NCBI GenBank assembly: GCA_002793835.1
Contig: PFDW01000057.1
Location: 1-5,291 of the forward strand
Direction of reading: 5' to 3'
From: Candidatus Portnoybacteria bacterium CG10_big_fil_rev_8_21_14_0_10_36_7
Lineage (GTDB): Bacteria; Patescibacteriota; Minisyncoccia; Portnoybacterales; PFDW01
Length of the DNA stretch: 5,291 nucleotides
The position numbers and the translations under genes were made by a program. This document shows, piece by piece, positions 1 through 4,576 of this stretch (positions are counted from its first letter, which is position 1; every line of letters begins with the position of its first letter). The notes under the pieces were generated by a model, which was not told where the DNA came from, ran no database searches, and worked only from the letters and a program-made list of their open reading frames with translations.

Positions 1-1355
1 AGATCCCGGCTAAAGTTTCTACAGAAAATGGGGTGATTAGGCCAGGTGATAGTTTAACCTCGGCTTCTATTCCTGGTTATTTAATGAAAGCTAATGCTAG
101 TGATTCTACCGTGGCTATCGCTTTAGAACAGTTAAACTCAAACCAAGGTACAATTCAAGTGATGATTTCTAGACGCAATAAGAGTTTAACTGTAGAGGAA
201 GTAGAAGAACAAGTGACTAAACATATCGCTGATATGGAAATCGAAGATGAGGTAAATATCTTGGTGGCTAATGCTATTGATAATTTAAACTTAGATGATG
301 AAATAAACCAGATTATTAGTCCATTATTATCTATTATGGATAGTAAATTAGCGACCGAAGCGAGAAACCTAAATAATGAAATTAATAGTATTAATTCTAG
401 AGTCATCCAAAATACTATTACAGTTCAAGCTCTTCAGAGTCAATTAGCTAGTAGCACTCAAATATTATCAAATAGGCTAGATACTTTAGAGCAAATTACG
501 GTTAACAATGTTTCAGCGATTGATTTTATTAATAATCAAATAATGAACTTAGAGGAACAAGCCTCAAGCACCAATGCTATCTTGACTTCATGGTTGAATA
601 ACAATACGGCAATAACAGTCACTAAGCCACAATCCAATACTCAAGAAACTTTAGCGGTTCAACAAGCAGCAGCTTTCTATGGCACGATTACGGTGATTGG
701 TGAAGCTGGTTTTACCTCCAAAGTGACTTTTGAAAATGATATAGAGGTTAAGGGTAAAATTTATGTCTCTAGTGATCAAGCGGGCATAGTCACTTTACCA
801 GCTAATGCTACTTCAACTTTGGTAGAATTTTCTGGTGAGTATAGATGGCTACCGATAATTACCGTTACGCCTAGGAGTAATTTAGAAAACAGAAATTATT
901 GGATAGAAGATCAAGATCAGACTGGTTTTAGAATTGCTATTGATCCGATCTTAAATAAAGATTTAAAATTTAATTGGCACTCATTAGCCATACTTAATGG
1001 TTTAAATGAGAGTTATGGACAAGTGGCGGGAACTACCGCAGTAGCTGGTTGTCGGGATGCTTCGGCAAATAATTATAATCCATTGGCCACTGAGGATGAT
1101 GGTTCTTGTACTTATCCAGTTGTGGCACCAACCCCGACTCCTAATCCTGTGCTGACTCCTGTTCCCGAACCAGAGCCAACACCTACTCCTCAGCCAGAGG
1201 CTGATCCGCCTTTGGCGGAAACACCAACACCGGAGCCAACATCAACTCCTGTGTCAGTACCAGAACCAACTCCGACTCCAATCCCAGAACCAACTGCTGA
1301 ACCAACTCCGACTCCTACACCTACACCTACACCTACATCAGAGCCGACACCTTAA
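1..1355 (+). CDS. Tail-fibre-like secreted/surface protein with Pro/Thr-rich C-terminus (5' partial)
   Basis: The frame is open from the window edge (first whole codon at position 3) to TAA at 1353-1355, so the true start lies upstream; the GTG at 33 is internal. The residues before and after it (KVSTENG, then RPGDSLTSASIPGYLMKA) match a module common in CPR and phage tail-fibre-like proteins. In order: this module with a SRRNKSL stretch (about 3-185); a long predicted helical or coiled-coil stalk rich in N, L, I and E (about 186-600); a short beta-type stalk with alternating V, I and G (about 670-770); a domain of about 60 residues (about 807-992) with conserved aromatics (EF, PIITVTP, NYW, TGF, NWHSL) that recalls H-type lectin folds; a two-cysteine motif (1047-1115); and a Pro/Thr tail (1116-1352). 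It is probably exported and surface-exposed, perhaps in attachment. No C-terminal anchor is visible and the signal peptide would lie outside the window. The role is inferred; the lectin resemblance is tentative. Confidence 0.8.
   Translation, partial: IPAKVSTENGVIRPGDSLTSASIPGYLMKANASDSTVAIALEQLNSNQGTIQVMISRRNKSLTVEEVEEQVTKHIADMEIEDEVNILVANAIDNLNLDDEINQIISPLLSIMDSKLATEARNLNNEINSINSRVIQNTITVQALQSQLASSTQILSNRLDTLEQITVNNVSAIDFINNQIMNLEEQASSTNAILTSWLNNNTAITVTKPQSNTQETLAVQQAAAFYGTITVIGEAGFTSKVTFENDIEVKGKIYVSSDQAGIVTLPANATSTLVEFSGEYRWLPIITVTPRSNLENRNYWIEDQDQTGFRIAIDPILNKDLKFNWHSLAILNGLNESYGQVAGTTAVAGCRDASANNYNPLATEDDGSCTYPVVAPTPTPNPVLTPVPEPEPTPTPQPEADPPLAETPTPEPTSTPVSVPEPTPTPIPEPTAEPTPTPTPTPTPTSEPTP
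1047..1115 (+). other. Two-cysteine C-terminal motif (GC-D-A-NYNP-A-DDGSC-Y type)
   Basis: Within the fibre-like protein, codons 1047-1115 encode a stretch beginning GCRDASANNYNP and ending DDGSCTY, with cysteines at 1050-1052 and 1107-1109. The pattern GC.D..A.NY.P.A..DDGSC.Y recurs in secreted proteins of several bacterial groups. The cysteines probably form a disulfide, which fits an extracytoplasmic location. Its function is not known to me. Confidence 0.6.
1116..1352 (+). repeat. Pro/Thr/Glu low-complexity tail with in-frame hexanucleotide array
   Basis: The last 79 codons are almost entirely P, T, E, A, S and V. The DNA contains a 17-nt direct repeat (GAACCAACTCCGACTCC at 1263-1279 and 1299-1315) and four perfect tandem copies of CCTACA at 1314-1337. 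CCTACA is two codons (Pro-Thr), so gain or loss of units changes length without breaking frame. The segment is probably an extended, flexible, possibly wall-spanning or glycosylated region; that role is inferred. Confidence 0.8.
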
Positions 1356-1367
1356 TTATCATCTTCA

Positions 1368-1434
1368 TCATATAAATTGTCATCCCAACGTCACATAAAC
1401 TGTCATCCACGTCATATAAATTGTCATCCCCGCG
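1368..1434 (+). repeat. Three degenerate tandem units carrying TGTCATCC
   Basis: Units at 1368-1390, 1391-1411 and 1412-1434 (23, 21 and 23 nt) share TCAYATAAAYTGTCATCC followed by a variable C/A stretch ending in CG. The third unit ends in TGTCATCCCCGCG, which is also the left arm of the nested palindrome that follows. The first two units therefore look like partial, decayed copies of that arm. There are too few copies and no spacer structure, so this is not a CRISPR array. Confidence 0.75.
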
Positions 1435-1467
1435 TACCTGCCTGCCGGTAGGCAGGGGCGGGGAACC
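1422..1467. repeat. Nested palindromic repeat (REP-like element with inner CCTGCC palindrome)
   Basis: The outer arms CCCCGC (1428-1433) and GCGGGG (1458-1463) pair, and inside them CCTGCC (1437-1442) pairs with GGCAGG (1451-1456) around the loop TGCCGGTA. Without the inner part, the ends (TGTCATCCCCGCG on the left, GGCGGGGAACC on the right) read like the simple palindromes at 1806-1831 and 1864-1889. This suggests a second palindrome inserted in the loop of the first. The element is much more GC-rich than its surroundings. No T-run follows, so it is unlikely to be an intrinsic terminator. Confidence 0.8.
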
Positions 1468-1490
1468 AGTCATAAAATTTAGTCAAAACT

Positions 1491-1786
1491 ATGTCAAAAT
1501 ATTATTATGTTTATATATTGGCTAATAAACGTAATGGCACTCTATATATTGGAATAACTAGCAATCTAGTTAAAAGGGTTTGGCAACAAAGAATAAAATT
1601 TTTAAAGGTTTTACTGATAAATATAATGTAGATAAATTAGTATATTATGAATTTTTTGAAGATGTAAATGAAGCTATTGGTTATGAAAAGAGAATTAAAA
1701 AATGGAATAGATTATGGAAATTAAGAATTATAGAAGAAAAAAATCCAACTTGGCAGGATTTGTATGAAAAAATAAGTGTTGCTTAA
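1491..1786 (+). pseudogene. GIY-YIG nuclease-domain protein, UPF0213 type, frameshifted
   Basis: From ATG 1491 the frame encodes MSKYYYVYIL, then LYIGITSNL.KRVW, which supply the GIY-YIG signature (YVY and YIG, residues 6-8 and 19-21) and the arginine (R29) expected in the active site. This frame stops at TAG 1629-1631 after 46 residues. The rest of the domain continues in another frame: KNKIFKGFTDKYNVDKLVYYE, then EKRIKKWNR.WK (with the likely metal-binding Glu), then NPTWQDLYE, ending at TAA 1784-1786. The break lies at 1581-1591, where one base is missing from the expected His-Lys codons (CAY AAG reads CA AAG). With it restored, the protein is about 98 residues, normal for UPF0213. A TTG at 1580 could open the second frame, but that product would lack half the active site. 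The disruption could be a true mutation, a sequencing error, or rescued by ribosomal slippage at 1601-1607. Palindromic repeats lie on both sides. The family's substrate is not known; no Shine-Dalgarno is seen. Confidence 0.85.
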
Positions 1787-1805
1787 TATTATTGTTTTCA
1801 GGTCT

Positions 1806-1831
1806 GGATTCCCGCCTTCGCGGGAATGACA
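1806..1831. repeat. Palindromic repeat copy 1 (ATTCCC-N8-GGGAAT)
   Basis: ATTCCCGC (1808-1815) pairs with GCGGGAAT (1820-1827) around the 4-nt loop CTTC, an 8-bp stem. The flanks are GG on the left and GACA on the right. The 20-bp core has the same ATTCCC-N8-GGGAAT form as the neisserial dRS3 repeat; that is a resemblance in form, not shown to be homology. The sequence lies 20 nt after the GIY-YIG stop and has no T-run. Confidence 0.9.
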
Positions 1832-1863
1832 AGAATGTACAAGACGATAGTGAATTGAAGATG

Positions 1864-1889
1864 GGATTCCCGCCTTCGCGGGAATGACA
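1864..1889. repeat. Palindromic repeat copy 2 (ATTCCC-N8-GGGAAT)
   Basis: The core at 1866-1885 is identical to copy 1 at 1808-1827 and in the same orientation, 58 bp downstream. Identity extends to GGATTCCC on the left and AATGACA on the right, with 38 unrelated bases between the cores. It ends 25 bp before the -35 box of the trxA promoter, so the promoter itself is not part of the repeat. Confidence 0.9.
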
Positions 1890-1914
1890 GAATATATTAT
1901 TATATTAATTGGTT

Positions 1915-1943
1915 TTGAAATAAAATCAAAAATTTGTTACAAT
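1915..1943 (+). promoter_or_regulatory. Sigma70-type promoter for trxA-trxB
   Basis: The -35 box TTGAAA (1915-1920) is separated by exactly 17 nt from the -10 box TACAAT (1938-1943), which is preceded by TGT (1935-1937), an extended -10 motif. The predicted transcription start is near 1950, leaving an AT-rich leader of about 22 nt before ATG 1972 with no Shine-Dalgarno. No operator-like dyad overlaps the boxes. Confidence 0.8.
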
Positions 1944-1971
1944 CAAGACATTAATAAATAAATAAATTTAT

Positions 1972-2292
1972 ATGAACGAAGTAACTTTAACTAATGCTAA
2001 TTTTGAAACCGAGGTTTTGAAATCTGACCAACCGGTATTAGTGGATTTTTACGCGGATTGGTGTGGACCATGCAAGATGCAGGGGCCGATTGTCCATGAA
2101 GTGTCCGAAGCGATAGGGGACAAGGCCAAGGTGGGCAAATTAAATGTAGATGAAAATCAAGAAGTGGCTCAGAAATTTAATGTCATGTCTATTCCAACTT
2201 TAATTATCTTTAAAAATGGTCAGGCGGTAGAAACTATGGTTGGGGTTCAAACCAAAGACTCTTTGATCGAGAAGCTTAATAAGTTAGCTTAA
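1972..2292 (+). CDS. trxA: Thioredoxin
   Basis: A complete 106-residue protein, normal length for a single-domain cytoplasmic thioredoxin, with no signal peptide. It has the classical active site WCGPCK (residues 30-35; redox cysteines C31 and C34), the buried aspartate upstream (VDFYADW, D25), the proline after the active-site helix (P39) and the cis-proline loop SIPT (P75). The glycine-containing strands near the C-terminus (FKNGQ, MVGVQTK) are also present. It reduces protein disulfides and passes electrons to target reductases and peroxidases; its own electrons should come from the flavoprotein encoded 7 nt downstream. ATG 1972 fits both the alignment and the promoter at 1915-1943. The leader lacks a Shine-Dalgarno. 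Confidence 0.97.
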   Translation: MNEVTLTNANFETEVLKSDQPVLVDFYADWCGPCKMQGPIVHEVSEAIGDKAKVGKLNVDENQEVAQKFNVMSIPTLIIFKNGQAVETMVGVQTKDSLIEKLNKLA

Positions 2293-2299
2293 TATTATT

Positions 2300-3310
2300 A
2301 TGGCCGAAAAAAAGAAATGTGATCTGTTAATTGTCGGGGCGGGTCCGGCTGGACTCACTGCGGCGATTTATGCGACTCGTCGAAAACTAAAAACCGTAGT
2401 GGTTTCTATGACAATTGGCGGACAAATGGCCCAGACCAATGAAATAGAAAATTATCCTGGTTTTGATTTTATTGATGGTTTAACTCTAGCCAATAATATG
2501 AAGGCCCAAGCGGAAAAATATGGCGCCGAATTTGATTTTGAAGAAATTTTGGAAATCAAAAAACAGTCAGATGTTTTTATCGCCAAAACCAAAAAATACG
2601 AGTATGAGGCCAAATCAATTATTTTGGCCTTTGGTTTAATGCCGCGTAAATTGGATGTGCCTGGCGAAAAAGAATTGACGGGGCGCGGGGTGACTTATTG
2701 CGCGACTTGTGATGGGCCTCTATTTAAAAATAAAGTTATCGCTATTGTCGGCGGTGGTAATTCAGCCATCGAAGCGGCGGAGTATATGTCCAAAATTGCT
2801 AAACATGTTTATGTGATCAATCGCACTGATCAGTTTCGAGCCACGCCAATTTTACTAGAACAAGCGAGGAGCAAAAAAAATATTGAATTTTATTGTTTCA
2901 CGGTTATTAAAACCATAAAAGGCGAGACAGTCGTTAAGTCCATAGATATAGCTAATTTAAAAGATGAATCCGTTATTGAGGAACTGGCCGTAGACGGCGT
3001 GTTTATAGAAATTGGCTATCAAGCCAAGACGGATTGGCTAAAAGATGTGGTGAATTTAAACAAACGCGGAGAAATAATTGTGGATCGCAATGGCATTACT
3101 TCAACCGCTGGCATATTTGCTTCCGGGGATTGTAGTGATACCCATTATAAACAAATTGTTATTTCGGCCGGTGAAGGCGCCAAAGCCGCTTTGCAGGCTT
3201 ATAAATATATTGTTGGCAAAGAGGGCAAGGTGGCGATGCCGGATTGGGGGGTTTGTGAACTGGTCGGGACCGATAAGACCGCTAAAGTTAAAATGGAAAA
3301 AGACCAGTGA
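2300..3310 (+). CDS. trxB: Thioredoxin reductase, AhpF-like flavoprotein
   Basis: A 336-residue low-molecular-weight thioredoxin reductase that should use FAD and NAD(P)H to reduce the TrxA encoded 7 nt upstream. Visible motifs are the FAD dinucleotide fold GAGPAG (13-18), the GGQMAQTNEIENYPG flavin segment (40-54), the redox pair CATC (C134, C137), the pyridine-nucleotide fold GGGNSA (151-156), and the C-terminal flavin motif FASGDCSD with YKQIVISAGEGA (273-294). CDGPLFK, GGGNSAIEAA, NLNKRGEIIVD and YKQI..SAGEGAKA resemble the C-terminal half of AhpF more than E. coli TrxB. The classical NADPH motif HRRDxFRA is degenerate (NRTDQFRA, 174-181), so NADH use is possible. About 30 residues follow the usual family end, including one unpaired Cys (C319). 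No N-terminal thioredoxin-like domain is present, so this is not full AhpF. It ends in TGA 11 nt before a strong hairpin. Confidence 0.95.
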   Translation: MAEKKKCDLLIVGAGPAGLTAAIYATRRKLKTVVVSMTIGGQMAQTNEIENYPGFDFIDGLTLANNMKAQAEKYGAEFDFEEILEIKKQSDVFIAKTKKYEYEAKSIILAFGLMPRKLDVPGEKELTGRGVTYCATCDGPLFKNKVIAIVGGGNSAIEAAEYMSKIAKHVYVINRTDQFRATPILLEQARSKKNIEFYCFTVIKTIKGETVVKSIDIANLKDESVIEELAVDGVFIEIGYQAKTDWLKDVVNLNKRGEIIVDRNGITSTAGIFASGDCSDTHYKQIVISAGEGAKAALQAYKYIVGKEGKVAMPDWGVCELVGTDKTAKVKMEKDQ

Positions 3311-3320
3311 TCGGAAATTA

Positions 3321-3351
3321 TTTAAAAACCGCTCCAAGAGTGGTTTTTAAA
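3321..3351 (+). terminator. Hairpin terminator after trxB
   Basis: TTTAAAAACCGCTC (3321-3334) pairs with GAGTGGTTTTTAAA (3338-3351) through 14 bp, including one G-U pair, around the loop CAA. The T-run lies in the descending arm, so RNA would end in U residues; the mirror A-run in the ascending arm could let it work in both directions. It begins 11 nt after the trxB stop and directly touches the -35 box of the next promoter. Confidence 0.75.
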
Positions 3352-3380
3352 TTGAAATGAAATATTTAAGATGGTATAAT
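3352..3380 (+). promoter_or_regulatory. Sigma70-type promoter for the methyltransferase gene
   Basis: The -35 box TTGAAA (3352-3357) is followed after exactly 17 nt by a consensus -10 box TATAAT (3375-3380), preceded by TGG (3372-3374), an extended -10 motif. The predicted transcription start is near 3387. This places ATG 3408 about 21 nt downstream, and puts the earlier in-frame ATG at 3357 within the -35 box, where it could not be transcribed from this promoter. Confidence 0.8.
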
Positions 3381-3407
3381 ATTTATATAAATCATAACTC
3401 TAAATAT

Positions 3408-3953
3408 ATGCCAGATATTAGTGGCAATGAATTAATTAAAGTTAATGTTTTTGAAAAAGTTGGTTTGGCCGAAGGCATGAATGTTGGTGATTTGGGTTGC
3501 GGTAATTTAGGTTATTTTTCGGTGCCAGCCGCTAAAATAGTCGGCAAAAAAGGCACAGTTTATGCGGTGGACATTTTAAAATCTGTTTTACAGTCGGTGG
3601 TCCATATCGCCAAACAAGAAGGCCTGGATAATATTAAAGCCATTTGGTCTAATTTGGAAATAGTCGGAGCCACCAAAGTGCCGGCTAATAGTTTAGATTT
3701 AACTATATTAATAAATATGCTGTTTCAATCCACCGATGACGCTAAGGTATTTTTGGAATCATATCGCTTAACCAAATCGGGTGGTAAATTAGTGGTGATT
3801 GATTGGTTGATGATTAGTACGCCCTTTGGTCCGGAGTTAAATAAACGGATCAAAAAAGAGGAGGCGGTAACATTGGCTCAAGCTGCCGGTTTTAAATTTA
3901 GTGAGGAGTTTGCAGCCGGTCCTTATCACTTCGGCTTGATTTTTATTAAATAA
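3408..3953 (+). CDS. Class I SAM-dependent methyltransferase
   Basis: From ATG 3408 the protein has 181 residues (198 if ATG 3357 were used). Motif I, the SAM-binding loop, is seen as VGDLGCGNLGYF, about 30 residues in. The acidic end of strand 2 that binds the SAM ribose is VYAVDI, followed by a predicted helix. Strand 4 is SLDLTILINMLFQ, and a later strand is GGKLVVIDWL. The order matches UbiE/type-11-like methyltransferases. The substrate cannot be told: there are no arsenic-binding cysteines and no known quinone-pathway neighbour. I prefer start 3408 because a near-consensus promoter overlaps the earlier ATG and because the residues between (MKYLRWYNIYINHNSKY) precede the conserved fold. 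The gene appears to be transcribed alone. No Shine-Dalgarno is seen. Confidence 0.85.
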   Translation: MPDISGNELIKVNVFEKVGLAEGMNVGDLGCGNLGYFSVPAAKIVGKKGTVYAVDILKSVLQSVVHIAKQEGLDNIKAIWSNLEIVGATKVPANSLDLTILINMLFQSTDDAKVFLESYRLTKSGGKLVVIDWLMISTPFGPELNKRIKKEEAVTLAQAAGFKFSEEFAAGPYHFGLIFIK

Positions 3954-4000
3954 TTTGTTTAACTGTTGTAGTGATCTGGTGGTGGTAGTTTAGGACATGG

Positions 4001-4048
4001 GATTGCGGAGTTTATCCCGAGCGAAGCGAAGGATCTGCTCGCAATGAC
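4001..4048. repeat. Palindromic repeat of the GCGAAGCGAAGGAT class
   Basis: ATTGCGGAG (4002-4010) pairs with CTCGCAAT (4038-4045) with one bulged G, and ATCC (4014-4017) pairs with GGAT (4031-4034) inside. The loop contains GAGCGAAGCGAA, typical of dispersed intergenic repeats found in many uncultivated bacterial genomes. The right end reads GCAATGAC, sharing ATGAC with the palindromes at 1806-1831 and 1864-1889. This gene-free interval (3954-4157) holds this repeat and the next one; I see no further gene or promoter in it. Confidence 0.75.
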
Positions 4049-4064
4049 GATCCCGGTAAGCAGG

Positions 4065-4105
4065 CCTGCCTGCCGGCTTGTCTGCCGGAGGCATGGTAGG
4101 CAGGG
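4065..4105. repeat. Expanded CCTGCC palindrome
   Basis: CCTGCCT (4065-4071) pairs with AGGCAGG (4098-4104), and CCGGC (4073-4077) pairs with GCCGG (4084-4088) inside. Its two ends, CCTGCCTGCCGG and GGTAGGCAGGG, are identical to the two halves of the inner palindrome at 1437-1457, but about 20 extra bases lie between them. It is the same element in a longer form. No T-run follows. Confidence 0.8.
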
Positions 4106-4157
4106 CGAAAAGCCATTTATTTTTAAATTATTTTGATTTTATTAATTTTTATTTACT

Positions 4158-4571
4158 ATGCCATTTAACATTACTAGTTATTTTAAATTAGAAAGATTTT
4201 TAAGTTTACAACCAGCCATTGCGCTGTCCACCATATATTTTTTAGTAGCGATTTTTGGTGGTTTACTTATAATGGCTTTGATTATAAAACTTACGAAAAA
4301 AATAACTCATCAGGATTCTTTCTTTAAAAAGTTACTCCAAAAATATTTTGTGATGTTAATGACCATGAGTCTTTTGGGGTTGATGTTAACTTGGTTTCGA
4401 TATGAAAGAGTTTATATTTTGTCCGCTCGATTTTTGTTATTAGTTTGGTTTTTGGGAATGGCTGTCTGGTTGGTCTATATTTTAAAATATCAATTTAAAG
4501 TTATGCCTCAAGAACGAATTAAATTACAAAAAACCCAAGAATTTAATAAATATCTGCCCAAAAGAAAATAA
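4158..4571 (+). CDS. Small three-helix membrane protein of unknown function
   Basis: A 137-residue protein with three hydrophobic stretches long enough to span the membrane: about residues 21-44 (IYFLVAIFGGLLIMALII), 63-80 (YFVMLMTMSLLGLMLTWF) and 87-109 (LSARFLLLVWFLGMAVWLVY). Basic loops flank them, and a charged tail follows (QERIKLQKTQEFNKYLPKRK). The FRYERV segment between helices 2 and 3 and the C-terminal KYLPK are reminiscent of a protein repeatedly found next to yraN in CPR genomes; this is recognition from memory, not a search. There are no catalytic motifs and no function can be assigned. It is followed 5 nt later by yraN, so the two are probably cotranscribed. I found no convincing promoter upstream and no Shine-Dalgarno. 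Confidence 0.8.
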   Translation: MPFNITSYFKLERFLSLQPAIALSTIYFLVAIFGGLLIMALIIKLTKKITHQDSFFKKLLQKYFVMLMTMSLLGLMLTWFRYERVYILSARFLLLVWFLGMAVWLVYILKYQFKVMPQERIKLQKTQEFNKYLPKRK

Positions 4572-4576
4572 TTTCT

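Noticed and set aside
155..406. Minus-strand open frame of 83 codons
   Set aside because: It lies wholly inside the fibre-like gene in antisense, has a low-complexity Ser/Leu/Ile composition, and shows no motif.
1368..1434. Possible CRISPR array
   Set aside because: Only three degenerate contiguous units of 21-23 nt, with no spacers and no cas genes.
1580..1786. Independent 68-residue gene starting at TTG 1580
   Set aside because: It continues the GIY-YIG domain whose first half is in another frame just upstream; alone it lacks the YVY, YIG and Arg residues.
1808..1827. Palindromes as rho-independent terminators of the GIY-YIG gene
   Set aside because: The stems are strong, but no T-run follows either copy on either strand.
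3308..3325. TGA read as glycine, as in some CPR lineages
   Set aside because: TrxB and YraN reach normal family length at their TGA, hairpins follow both, and no gene has an internal in-frame TGA.
3101..3337. Minus-strand open frame of 78 codons
   Set aside because: Antisense to the end of trxB and starting inside the terminator; no motif and no promoter.
3078..3350. Plus-strand open frame of 90 codons
   Set aside because: It overlaps the conserved C-terminal flavin motif of TrxB in another frame and runs through the terminator hairpin; a frame shadow.
4133..4161. Promoter for the membrane protein (TTGATT at 4133)
   Set aside because: A -10 box at correct spacing would fall on the start codon and does not match consensus; the AT-rich DNA gives many weak hits.
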